A DNA stretch of 64,000 nucleotides from assembly GCF_014205055.1 (NCBI RefSeq), contig NZ_JACHMS010000001.1, positions 620,001 through 684,000 of the forward strand, written 5' to 3'. The notes under the pieces are model-generated. The model was not told the DNA's origin, made no database searches, and saw nothing but the letters and a program-made list of their open reading frames with translations. Of this stretch, positions 51,543 to 60,129 are shown one piece after another; position 1 is the first letter of the stretch; every line of letters starts with the position of its first letter. Both the position numbers and the translations under genes were made by a program. This DNA comes from Streptomyces luteogriseus (lineage in GTDB: Bacteria; Actinomycetota; Actinomycetes; Streptomycetales; Streptomycetaceae).

Positions 51543-51982
51543 AAGGACCTCGTCATCCTTGAGCAAGCGACTCCGGTTTGGCCCCTCAGGGGCTGTCCGG
51601 CTGCCGGTACAGTGCGGCTTGTTCGTTATGTCGAACAGGGGTCGAAGTATCGATCGTGGGAATGCTAGACATCCCATGAATGACGTCAATACTTCTCGCA
51701 CAATTCGTGGGCAGAAACGTTCGCAAGCTGAAACCAGCGGCTTCAAGTCCCGTGGTTGTGCGGGTCTTTGACTGAGGGGCAGGTAGCGGTGCGGGCACGG
51801 GCTTGGTGATCATTACGGACCCCGGCCAGGTCACTCACCTGAGCCTCCGGTTCGGCTCGGTGCCCAACCCGCGCTCGCGGCGGGGCCGGTGACACTCACT
51901 GACGCCGCTCCGGTCGACGTGTGCCTGCGGCGGTCGTCCGCGGCGCCGGGGGGCGTCGAGAACTCGCCGAGCGGGGTGCGAG
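50976..51982 (-). repeat. 1007-bp inverted repeat, right copy
   Basis: Mirror of 42543-43549 (coordinates sum to 94525 throughout, so no indels). It holds the second GH62 promoter, signal peptide and CBM13 region. Outside 51982 the sequences differ at once. Confidence 0.9.
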
Positions 51983-52119
51983 TGCCCGGGCGAGCAGTCC
52001 TGCTCATCCCGCACCGCAGCGACGCGGCCGATGAGGGCGCGCTGCCCGGCGACTACCGCAAGGTCCTGGCGATCGTGCGGGAGGCCGACGGCCCGGTGCA
52101 GGTCAGGGCGGTCGGCTAG
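51983..52119 (+). pseudogene. Front fragment of a helix-turn-helix-like gene split by the IS630 element
   Basis: ALPGDYRKVLAIVREADGPVQVRAVG then a TAG stop. It matches in style the first part of a small helical protein whose continuation (LEPLRAKMTKLADRGWLHKRPDGRFTAR) appears at 54.02 kb beyond the inserted element. The true start is not identifiable because the upstream part is in the inverted repeat. Confidence 0.5.
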
Positions 52120-52256
52120 CGGCTAGTGCTCTGACCGGGAAGGTTCACCGGGGCGCAGGTAGGGACGAGTGGATGGGGCGCGATCTGGTCGGGGCATGCA
52201 TCAGCCACTGTGGAAACAGTTGGACACGTCCTGGACTCTCCACGACGATTCGAGCT

Positions 52257-52805
52257 GTGACAGACAAAGTCGAGCGCCGGACCCCGGCACCCACGAGCCC
52301 GAAGTCCGTGCGATTTGTTGAGTTGTCGAGCACGACCATGAGGGCCTTGCTGAAGGACGATCTGGCTCGCGCGAGTGCCGAAGCAGGTGTCGCTCTCACC
52401 GAGTACTTCGTCACCGACACGGCAAAGTGGGTGTGGCAGTATCGGGTCAATCAGCTGACCTCGGACCCGGGTTACACGGGGTGGCTCACTGAGATTGTGG
52501 TGGCCGAGCCGGAAGGTGCCGTCGTGGGGTATGCCGGGTTCCATGGGCCGCCGGATGAGGCGGGGATGGTGGAGCTCGGTTACTCGGTGGTCCCCGTCTA
52601 CCGTCGTCAGGGCTACGCCAGGGCGATACTGACCGCGTTGGTGCATCGGGCCGTTGCCGAAGCCCGAGTCGGGACCGTGCGGGTGACGATCAGTCCTGAC
52701 AACGCCGCATCCCTGGCCACGATTTCGGGGTTTGGCTTTGTGGAGGTCGGAGAGCAATGGGACGAGGAAGACGGCCTCGAAGTCATATTTGAAGTTCCTG
52801 TCTGA
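52257..52805 (+). CDS. GNAT-family N-acetyltransferase (IS cargo)
   Basis: Acetyltransferase of 182 residues. Acetyl-CoA motif A is VELGYSVVPVYRRQGYARAILTALVHRA (RRQGYA = Q/RxxGxG/A), motif B ISPDNAASLATISGFGFVEVGEQW. The RimJ/RimL-like pattern suggests acetylation of an amine on a small molecule or protein N-terminus. Start GTG 52257 is chosen by homology; an upstream in-frame start would extend it by 28 residues. Its stop directly abuts the transposase stop. Could confer resistance or a host-benefit trait; substrate unknown. Confidence 0.85.
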   Translation: MTDKVERRTPAPTSPKSVRFVELSSTTMRALLKDDLARASAEAGVALTEYFVTDTAKWVWQYRVNQLTSDPGYTGWLTEIVVAEPEGAVVGYAGFHGPPDEAGMVELGYSVVPVYRRQGYARAILTALVHRAVAEARVGTVRVTISPDNAASLATISGFGFVEVGEQWDEEDGLEVIFEVPV

Positions 52806-53956
52806 TCAAGATGCTGCTGGAAGAGGTCGGCCTCCCCAGCGGATGCCTCTCTCGCTTCGGATGCGGGCGCGTTCCTTGCGCTGGGCGGCGAGCACGTCGG
52901 GGTGGCGGGCGTTGGCGTTGCGCCAGCGCAGGTAGGCGTGCAGGGCGCGGGTCTGCACGGTGTGGTTGTGGTGGTTCGAGTTGGCGATGGTGAACTGCCT
53001 CAGCGGTCCAAAGTGTGCCTCGATCGGGTTTGCCCACGAGGCGTAGGTCGGGGTGAAGCACAACTCGACCTTGTGCTTCTTCGCCCAGCGCCGGATGTCG
53101 GCGCCCTTGTGGGCGGACAGGTTGTCCATGATCACGTAGATCGGGGCGCCGTCGGGCCGTGCGGCGCGGATCGATTTCAGCGCGGCGAGAGTGTTCGCGG
53201 CGCCCTTCTTGCGGCGGTTGACGCCCCACAAGCGGTCGTCGCCGACCGAGTAGCAGCCGTGGAAGTACCGGACTCCGTGGGTGCGATGGTAGGTGGCGGG
53301 CAACCGGTCGGGACGCCGTTGCTCGGCCCAGCCAGAGCCCGCAATGGGGCGGATGCCGAGCGGGCCGAACTCGTCGAAGGCAAAGACGCGGTCCGGGAAG
53401 CGGTCCAGGACGTGCTCGATGCGGTCGAGTTTGGTGTCGCGCTCGGGGTCTGGTGATTCCTTCCAGCTCTTGGTGCGCTGGAAGGTGATGCCGCGGCGGG
53501 CGAGCAGGCAGCGTAATGCTTCGCGGCCGATGCGGATGATCCGGCCGTGGATTTTACGCAGGTAGGCGGCGAGTTTGCGGATCGACCAGCGGGTGAAGGG
53601 CTGGCCGAGCTTGGCGGGTCGGGTGGTGGCCGTTTGGATGACGAAGTCCTCGTCGTCAGGGCTGAGTTGGCGGGGACGGCCTCCCGCCCATTGAGGGTCC
53701 AGGCAGGCCAGGCCGATCTCGTTGAGCCGGTGGATCACGTCCCGGACGGTGTCCTCGTCGGCCTGCACCAGTTGCGCGATCACCGGCACGCGGTTCCGCC
53801 GGCCGAGGCCAGCAGCATCATCGCGCGCCGGTATCGCACCGAACTCGTGCTGCCACGACGCACGATCTGCTGCAGCCGCTGACCTTCCTGGTCGGTCAGT
53901 CTGCGCACACGGACAGGCTCAGCCACCGCGTCTCCAGCGGTCGGATCGGACGTCAC
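52806..53956 (-). CDS. IS630-family transposase, split by a frameshift
   Basis: The main frame (52806-53789, up to 327 residues) has the DDE core: D in VFAFDEFGPLG, D in YVIMDNLSAHKG and E in SWANPIEAHFGPLRQF. The helix-turn-helix N-terminus (VRRLTDQEGQRLQQIVRRG...MMLLASAGG) lies upstream in another frame (from GTG 53956) and stops at TACR. Homologues continue ASAGGNRVPVIAQL, so one base is missing near 53785-53792. Either a mutation or an orfA/orfB arrangement needing frameshifting, as some IS630 relatives do. Confidence 0.82.
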
Positions 53957-54012
53957 CGCACATCCAACCGCCACGACCACCAACCCGGCGAACCTACGCT
54001 GTCACAGCACTA

Positions 54013-54158
54013 GCCCGGACGCCTCTGTGCGCGGCAAGCTGGAGCCGCTGCGGGCGAAGATGACCAAGCTCGCCGACCGCGGCTGGCTGCACAAGCGTCC
54101 CGACGGCAGGTTCACCGCACGCGCGCAGGGTAGGGAGGCGGGTGCCGACAAGGCCTAA
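54013..54158 (+). pseudogene. Back fragment of the gene split by the IS630 element
   Basis: DASVRGKLEPLRAKMTKLADRGWLHKRPDGRFTARAQG...ADKA then TAA. Reads as the C-terminal winged-helix-like end of a small protein whose front part stops at 52118. Similar segments occur at the ends of transposon-associated helper proteins, but I cannot name the family with confidence. Confidence 0.5.
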
Positions 54159-54258
54159 CTCGCACTCCCCCGGCGGCAGTTGAGTTTGGTGTGAAGAAAG
54201 ACAACCATCCCGCGAGGGCCCTGACGGCCTTGTCTGCACTGTCCGCCTGCCGCTTTCG

Positions 54259-54510
54259 AGTGCCACCCTGAACTGGCTCGCCGATCTGATACGCGGCCAC
54301 TGCAAGAAGATCAGATCACGGTGGCGGGCCCTGCCCTCGGGGAAGATCGCCGCCATCGTATTCGCGGTACTGCGCTGTGACCGGCGGCCGGGCGACCTGG
54401 CCGGCGGCAACGGGATACACCGCGCCACCGTGACCCGGTGGGTGCGGGAAGTCGTCGGCCTGCTGGCCGCCCGCGCCCCGCGCTTGGACCGCGCCCTCAA
54501 AGTAGTTACT
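54259..54510 (+). pseudogene. N-terminal fragment of an IS5/Tnp4-type transposase
   Basis: STLNWLADLIRGHCKKIRSRWRALPSGKIAAIVFAVLRC...GIHRATVTRWVREVVGLLAARAPRLDRAL resembles the helix-turn-helix N-terminal domain of Tnp4-type DDE transposases. No catalytic domain follows; from 54510 the sequence is unrelated. Confidence 0.6.
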
Positions 54511-54680
54511 CAGCGCTACACACCACCTGGCGGTAGCTATACGGCCGTCGCGGTGGCGGCGGCCGCCGTCTGTCTTTTCCTGTCCTGTGCGGCTTCAGCC
54601 GCTCGGCCACCGCGGGGCGGTGTGCGGCCGGAAGCATGTGATGGGTCGCGCCGTCGAGGTGGAAAGGGAGCCCGGGCGTG

Positions 54681-54719
54681 TCACCGGGTCACCGGGTCAC
54701 CGGGTCCGGTGACCCGGTG
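54681..54719. repeat. Tandem TCACCGG repeats forming a perfect hairpin
   Basis: Three direct copies of TCACCGGG are followed by an inverted copy; 54690-54703 and 54706-54719 form a perfect 14-bp stem with a 2-bp centre. It lies 135 bp before the wall-anchored glycosidase start, so it may be an operator array or an mRNA hairpin. The rest of 54.51-54.85 kb has no gene. Confidence 0.55.
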
Positions 54720-54854
54720 CGACCGGGTCTCGGCGAAAAACGATTGAGATGGCAACCCTTCCGCTCTGAGTGGCCACATAGGGGTGTACCGACGAGGGCG
54801 AGCCGTGGTCAGCGGCGCTAAGCCCTCTGTGTCAACACCCGATCGGAGCACTAC

Positions 54855-56642
54855 GTGTCACCAGACGACCCGAGATCCGCCGAGCAGCCGATGCCTCGGG
54901 GTCGCACGCCCCGCCGCCGTAGCCGGATGCTCCGGCGTTGTGTCGTGGGGGCGGTGGCGGTGCTCGCCGCCTCGGCCGGTGTCGGCGCCCTGGCGCCCGG
55001 CGCGGGCGCCGCGGCGACCGTCGGCATCAGTGTGGATGCCGGTACCTCCTTGGGCACGGTGCCCAGCAGTGGTGTCGGCCTCAACACGGGCGTCGGCGAC
55101 GAGCACATGGGGGACGCCAAGGTGACATCGCTGATGAAGGCCGCGGGAGTTCGGCAGCTGCGCTATCCCGGCGGCTCCGGCGCGGACGACTTCCACTGGA
55201 AGACCCACACCATGGGCAACGGCGGCTGGATCGTACCCAACACCGACTTCGACCGCTTCATGGCCACCGCGAAGAAGGTCGGCGCCCAGCCGATCCTGAC
55301 CGCGAACTACGGTTCCGGCACCCCCCAGGAGGCCGCCGACTGGGTCAAGTACGCCAACGTCGACAAGGGTTACGGCGTGAAGTACTGGGAGATCGGCAAC
55401 GAGGTCTACGGCAACGGGCACTACGGCGACGGCAAGGGTTGGGAAACCGACAACCACGCTGACAAGAGCCCGAAGGCGTACGGGAAGAACCTCGTAGCCT
55501 ACTCGAAGGCGATGAAGGCCGTGGACCCGAAGGTGAAGATCGGAGCGGTGCTCACCACCCCCGGCTTCTGGCCGGATGCGGAGAAGGCTCCCGGTGACAC
55601 CGCCGACTGGAACAACACGGTGCTCTCCATCGCGGGAAGCTCGATCGACTTCGTCATCGTCCACTGGTATCCGGGCGGCAAAACCACGGCCGACCTGCTG
55701 AACACCCCTTCCCAGATCGCCGGTGCCAGGTCCTCGCTGCGCTCGCTGATCGCCAAGTACGCAGGCTCGAACGCCGCTTCGGTGGAGATCGCGGTCACCG
55801 AGACCGACGCCGTCGGCTCGCCCGCCTTGACCAGCCAGGCCGCGGCCCTGTTTGCGCCGGACACCTACATGACCTGGTTCGAGCAGGGTGCCACCCACGT
55901 GGACTGGTGGAACCTGCACAACGGCTCGGGCGAAGCACCCACCACCGTCCACGGCGAGACCGACTACCAGGACGGGGGCATTCTCTCCGCCGGAACCTGC
56001 GCCGGGGGGAAGTGCGAACCGCCGCGCGAGACGCCCTTCCCCACCTACTGGGGCATCCGCTCGCTGACCGCACTGGCGAAGCCTGGCGACACCATGGTCA
56101 AGTCGTCCTCGGGCAACTCGTCGGTTGCTGTGCACGCGGTGCGGAGCAGCAACGGCGGTCTGAACGTCATGCTGATCAACAAGAGCCCGAAGGACGCGGC
56201 GCAGGTGTCGCTCTCGTACGCCGGATTCACCCCGGCCGCAGGGGCGGTCACGACCGTTTCGTATGGCAAGGGAGACACCTCCCTGACGACGGCGAAGCGG
56301 GGCACGGCGGTCGCACAGACGCTGCCGCCGTACTCGATCACGACTCTTCAGCTGAAGCCCGCGTCGGGGACCGCCGTCGCTGACAGGCCGACGCCCGCCT
56401 CCACGCCGACCGCCGCTACGCCGGTTGTCTCCGCCGCCGGCAAGATCGGCAGCCGTGCGCAGGGGGAGATCGGCGCACCCGTCGGCCAGCCGACCCCGAG
56501 CAGCACGTCCGGCGACCTGGCCTCCACCGGGGCGAGCAACACTGTTGTCACGTACAGCGCCCTCGGTGGCCTGCTGGTCATCGCTGCCGGCGGCGTGCTG
56601 GTGCTTCGCGGACGTCGCCGCAGGGGTTTGCACGGGAAGTGA
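54855..56642 (+). CDS. Wall-anchored clan-A glycosidase (GH51/GH39-like) with LAXTG sorting signal
   Basis: Surface enzyme of 595 residues, probably an arabinofuranosidase or related glycosidase. Signal with twin-Arg-like basic start (RRRSRMLRRC) and cleavage near GAAA; barrel with acid/base E183 in YWEIGNEVYG and nucleophile E316 in IAVTETDAVG; beta-domain (about 410-500); Pro/Thr-rich linker; then LASTG (555-559), a membrane helix and RGRRRRGLHGK. LAXTG is the class-E sortase signal of Streptomyces (as in chaplins). The family is less sure than the clan. GTG 54855. Confidence 0.82.
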   Translation: MSPDDPRSAEQPMPRGRTPRRRSRMLRRCVVGAVAVLAASAGVGALAPGAGAAATVGISVDAGTSLGTVPSSGVGLNTGVGDEHMGDAKVTSLMKAAGVRQLRYPGGSGADDFHWKTHTMGNGGWIVPNTDFDRFMATAKKVGAQPILTANYGSGTPQEAADWVKYANVDKGYGVKYWEIGNEVYGNGHYGDGKGWETDNHADKSPKAYGKNLVAYSKAMKAVDPKVKIGAVLTTPGFWPDAEKAPGDTADWNNTVLSIAGSSIDFVIVHWYPGGKTTADLLNTPSQIAGARSSLRSLIAKYAGSNAASVEIAVTETDAVGSPALTSQAAALFAPDTYMTWFEQGATHVDWWNLHNGSGEAPTTVHGETDYQDGGILSAGTCAGGKCEPPRETPFPTYWGIRSLTALAKPGDTMVKSSSGNSSVAVHAVRSSNGGLNVMLINKSPKDAAQVSLSYAGFTPAAGAVTTVSYGKGDTSLTTAKRGTAVAQTLPPYSITTLQLKPASGTAVADRPTPASTPTAATPVVSAAGKIGSRAQGEIGAPVGQPTPSSTSGDLASTGASNTVVTYSALGGLLVIAAGGVLVLRGRRRRGLHGK

Positions 56643-56709
56643 GACCGCGTGAGTGACTGACGGCCCGGCAGCAACGCCACCCACCCGTGGCGTGTGCGCC
56701 GGGCCGTCG

Positions 56710-57018
56710 GCCTCCGCGCCTCGCAGACCTCAGCGGCCACGAGCTCGTTGTAGAGCGCTGAGGCGGCCACGGTGTTCTCGTGATGCAGGGTGTGGATCGA
56801 GCCCCCACTTCCCGTCCAGGCGCTGCCCCATTCACGGACAGCAGCAGATGGTCATGGAGCAGCGGCATACCGGAGCGCGCCTCGTAGTGGCGGAAGCGCG
56901 CGGCGACCAGACCGCCGGGCGGCCGCACCCGGTAGAGGCCGTCCTTGCCGTACCGGATCACCGCCACCTCGTCCTCGATCCACTGCAGCACCCGCTCGAT
57001 CGCCCGCTCGTGCACGGC
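56710..57018 (-). pseudogene. Remnant of a TrwC/MobF-type conjugative relaxase
   Basis: Minus-strand AVHERAIERVLQWIEDEVAVIRYG, GGLVAARFRHYEARSGMPLLHDHLLLSVNG (HDH metal-binding motif) and, after a frameshift, VAASALYNELVAAEVCEARR match the MobF relaxase core. It is truncated on both sides. It accounts for the first half of the 56.64-57.35 kb gap; the rest holds only the promoter region of the next gene. Confidence 0.75.
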
Positions 57019-57345
57019 CTTCTTGGGACATCCAATGTCTGGCTCTGTGTCAGGGCACCGGCCGGACATACATGCGCAAGGGGCCAGGCATTTTTTCGCA
57101 AGACTAGACAGCAGCAACGTACGTATCCGTTAATTCATCCCATGTATTAGTGGAGAAGGCGGATAGGACCGAACACCCATGGACCTCAGGCCCACGTGCC
57201 TAGCCCGGGCTGCCGCCTGGCCCAACACGTCCACTCCGTCCGCATCGCACGGTTCGCGCTGACCACACCCCGAGCGCAGCAACGTCCCTTCCCCGCATCT
57301 GACCAGCTGCTCAGTCCCCGACCCGCAGCACCAGGAAGGACCACC

Positions 57346-58794
57346 ATGGCCAGTACCGCCGTCCACAGGCCAACGGCTCACCCGACCGCAGTGAGATCAC
57401 CCGCCACCGGTACGAGACTCACCCGGGCAGCCGCCTGGGTGGTGGGCCTCCTGCTGGTGTTCGCCGTCGTTCCCGCCGCGGTGCAGCCCACCGCGGCCAG
57501 GGCCGACAACCCGATCGTGCAGCACCTCTACACCGCCGACCCTGCCCCACTGGTGCACAACGGACGGGTCTACCTCTACACCGGGCACGACGAGGACGGC
57601 TCCACCTCCTCCTTCGTGATGAAGGACTGGCGGGTGTGGTCCTCCGCCGACATGGTCAACTGGACCGACCACGGCTCACCGCTCAGCCTGGCCACCTTCA
57701 GCTGGGCGTCCGCCGACGCGTGGGCGGGCCAGGCCGTCGAACGGGGCGGCAAGTTCTACTGGTACGTGCCGGTGACGGCCCGGGCGACCGGCCGGATGGC
57801 CATCGGCGTGGCCGTGTCGGACAGCCCCACCGGACCGTTCCGGGACGCCCTCGGCCACCCGCTGGTGGAGAACAGTGAGATCGACCCGACCGTCTTCATC
57901 GACGACGACGGTCAGGCCTACCTGTACTGGGGTAACCCGAACCTGTGGTATGTCAGGCTGAACGCGGACATGACGTCCTACGCAGGCAGCCCCGTCAGAA
58001 TTCCGCTCACCACCGAGGGCTTCGGCACCCGCACCGACAACCCCGACCGTCCCACGCTGTATGAAGAAGCACCCTGGGTCTACAAGCGGAACGGCCTCTA
58101 CTACATGGTGTATGCGGCCAGGTGCTGCGCGGAGTTCATCGCCTACTCCACGGCACCCAGCCCGACCGGGCCGTGGACCTACCGTGGAACAGTCATGCCC
58201 GCCCAGGGCAACAGCTTCACCAACCACGCGGGCATCGTGGACTTTCAGGGCAATTCGTATTTCTTCTATCACAACGGTGCCCTCCCGGGCGGCGGCGGCT
58301 TCACCCGCTCGGTCGCAGTGGAGAAGTTCTCCTACAACGCTGACGGAACGATCCCGACGATCAACATGACGAACACCGGTGCACCCCAGCTCGGTGCGCT
58401 TGACCCGTACGTACGCCAGGAGGCCGAGACGATCGCCTGGGGTTCCGGGATCGAGACCGAATGGTCCAGCGACGGCGGAATGAACGTCGGCTGGATCGAA
58501 AACGGCGACTACATCAAGGTCAAGGGCGCGGCCTTCGGGCCTGGCCCATCCTCCTACACTGCGCGCGTGGCCTCCGCCACCGGCGGCGGCACCGTCGAGC
58601 TGCGCCTGGGCAGTCCGAGCGGGACGGTCGTGGGCCGGTGCAGTGTGCCGAACACCGGCCGCTGGCAGACCTGGACCACGGTGACCTGCCCAGTGAGCGG
58701 CGTGACGGGAACCCAGGACCTCTACCTGAGGTTCACCGGCGGCAGCGGCTACCTGTTCAACATGAACTGGTGGCAGTTCACCCGCGCCGCGTAA
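57346..58794 (+). CDS. Secreted GH43 glycosidase with C-terminal CBM6
   Basis: Extracellular arabinan/arabinoxylan-active enzyme of 482 residues. Long signal peptide (about 1-52, ending ARA), GH43 propeller (about 55-350) with Asp in YTADPAPLVHNG, Asp in EIDPTVFIDDDGQAYLYWG and Glu in YEEAPWVYKRNGLYY, then a CBM6 (about 358-482, RQEAETIAWGSG to FNMNWWQF). ATG 57346 has AGGAAGGA before it. Plausible activity: exo-arabinanase/xylosidase (GH43_29-like). Confidence 0.9.
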   Translation: MASTAVHRPTAHPTAVRSPATGTRLTRAAAWVVGLLLVFAVVPAAVQPTAARADNPIVQHLYTADPAPLVHNGRVYLYTGHDEDGSTSSFVMKDWRVWSSADMVNWTDHGSPLSLATFSWASADAWAGQAVERGGKFYWYVPVTARATGRMAIGVAVSDSPTGPFRDALGHPLVENSEIDPTVFIDDDGQAYLYWGNPNLWYVRLNADMTSYAGSPVRIPLTTEGFGTRTDNPDRPTLYEEAPWVYKRNGLYYMVYAARCCAEFIAYSTAPSPTGPWTYRGTVMPAQGNSFTNHAGIVDFQGNSYFFYHNGALPGGGGFTRSVAVEKFSYNADGTIPTINMTNTGAPQLGALDPYVRQEAETIAWGSGIETEWSSDGGMNVGWIENGDYIKVKGAAFGPGPSSYTARVASATGGGTVELRLGSPSGTVVGRCSVPNTGRWQTWTTVTCPVSGVTGTQDLYLRFTGGSGYLFNMNWWQFTRAA

Positions 58795-58813
58795 CCGCAC
58801 CGCGTTGACTTGC

Positions 58814-58889
58814 TCCTCGGGCTGAAGCCCGAGGATTCCGGCCTTTCCGTCCGAAGACTGTGCCCCGTAGCGGCACAGTCTTCGGACGG
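58814..58889. repeat. Two adjacent perfect hairpins, IS200/IS605-end-like plus terminator
   Basis: Hairpin 1: TCCTCGGGCT-GA-AGCCCGAGGA (58814-58835), which resembles the imperfect-stem ends of IS200/IS605-type elements (TCCTCGGGCTGAAGCCCGAGGATTC). Hairpin 2: perfect 18-bp stem (58847-58864 with 58872-58889) with a 7-nt loop. Both lie just after the GH43-CBM6 stop, so together they could serve as its terminator, or be the end of a lost IS605-type element. Confidence 0.65.
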
Positions 58890-59224
58890 AAATCCGTGGC
58901 TTCCTGCTTCGTCACGCTGCGCCGGGACGAGTCCTGGCCTGCCCCGTCATCATCACCCCGGTACCTATAAACGCGCCAACCACCCTGCGCAAAAACCGCC
59001 ACCCCACTCAGCTCACTGCGCAGCACCAAACAGCCAGCTCAACCCACGACCCCTCCGGCATCGGACACTCGACTCCGCGCAAACCCCACCGCGAAACCAA
59101 CACGCCGCTCAATACGGCTGAGCAACACCAGGCCACAACCAAGATCAATAAGCAAACGCGTCAGCTACGCCACACCTCGCTGGGTGCTTCTGACGGGGCT
59201 TCGCGCGCTCCCCCGTACGCCGCA
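58890..59224. other. Gene-free remnant stretch
   Basis: AC-rich sequence without a believable frame on either strand. If hairpin 1 at 58814 is an IS605 end, this may be degraded element or its flank. No transposase (TnpA/TnpB) motif is recognisable. Confidence 0.35.
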
Positions 59225-59790
59225 GTGCGCTCTGCCTTGGTGGCCGATACAGGGATCGCCTTCGAGGACCTCGAAGACAGGGGTCTCGACCGACTGGTCC
59301 CGGCGTACTTCCAACGCCTCGACGAACTCCTCGGCATCCTCGACGCGCACGGCATCGTGCCCGTCCTCCAGCCCGTCTTCCACGGCTTCGGCTGGAAGGG
59401 CCTGCGCGCGGCCGGTCCCGTCGTGGCGCCTTCCTCGTACGCCCGTTACTGCCGCTACCTCGTCGCGCGGTACGGTGCCTCGCCCGCCGTCTGGCTGGTC
59501 GGCGCGGACGGGCGCGGCGACGAACCACAGATCGCCGCCGGTGGCCGCGAGATCGAGGCCTGGGACGACTACCACCAGCCGACCGGCGTCCACCACCGTC
59601 CCCACGGCCCCAACAACGCCTCATAGGAGGCCAGTTGGCTGGGCTTCCAGTGGTGCCAGACCGGTCACCGCGGCGAGCACCTGCCCGAGCGCGTCGCCGA
59701 CATGTGGCGCAACCTCCCGGTCAAGGCGGTCGCCAACGGCGAGCCCAGCTACGAGCACACCGGTGGGCGTGGCAGGGCGGCCGGCTGGTG
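59225..59790 (+). pseudogene. Remnant of a DUF4038/apiosidase-like glycosidase
   Basis: Reads [91 protein letters not shown], an in-frame TAG at about 59624, then [43 protein letters not shown]. This matches the middle of the DUF4038 glycosidase family. N- and C-terminal parts are missing and a stop interrupts, so it is inactive. Confidence 0.68.
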
Positions 59791-59805
59791 GCAGGGGCGA
59801 CCTTG

Positions 59806-60080
59806 CTGGTGAACCCGGCGGCCGAGCCGTTCTTCGCCGGGATGTCCGGCTCAGCGACCGAACTGGCGACGAAGGCCGGCAGCAGCTTCTTGGCCGCCTT
59901 GTCCGAGGTGGCCCCCTCCCGCTTACCGCTGTCGGAACTTCCGCAGGCGGTCAGGAACGAGGCACCACCGGCGACCGCCGCGGCGGCGACAAGGCGAGAA
60001 AGCTTCTCCGGCTGGGGCCCGGGGACCGGGAACCCGGCGACGAGTTCGGCGTCATTGTTCAACCCTTCGTGGCGCGACAC
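59806..60080 (-). pseudogene. N-terminal fragment of a sugar-binding lipoprotein
   Basis: Minus strand: EKLSRLVAAAAVAGGASFLTACGSS gives a signal with lipobox LTAC, then [29 protein letters not shown], typical of the mature N-terminus of Streptomyces CUT1 binding proteins. It then runs into the DUF4038 remnant, so about 80 percent is lost. The operator at 60116 is 36 bp upstream. Confidence 0.68.
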
Positions 60081-60115
60081 TGCGGAACGAGCAGCGCGGG
60101 CAGGGATACAAGTCT

Positions 60116-60129
60116 TCGAAGCGCTTCGA
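60116..60129. promoter_or_regulatory. LacI-type operator, binding-protein side
   Basis: TCGAAGCGCTTCGA, perfect 14-bp palindrome, 36 bp upstream of the truncated binding-protein start. Identical to the site at 60283. The CGAA-GCGC-TTCG pattern resembles xylobiose/xylo-oligosaccharide repressor sites of Streptomyces; that link is an inference. Confidence 0.72.

Larger units (their letters stand above)
52126..54010. mobile_element. IS630-type element with a GNAT acetyltransferase cargo gene
   Basis: Ends match over 29 bp at 24 positions (52124-52152 and the complement of 53984-54012; TAGTGCT...TGAC...GGTTC-CCGGG), each including the flanking TA duplicated by IS630/Tc1-type insertion. Inside are a plus-strand GNAT gene and a minus-strand IS630 transposase in convergent orientation with abutting stop codons. 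1885 bp is long for an IS630 because of the cargo. It separates two pieces of one gene. Confidence 0.78.

Noticed and set aside
54660..54730. CRISPR-like direct repeats
   Set aside because: Only three 8-bp units without spacers, and no cas genes nearby.
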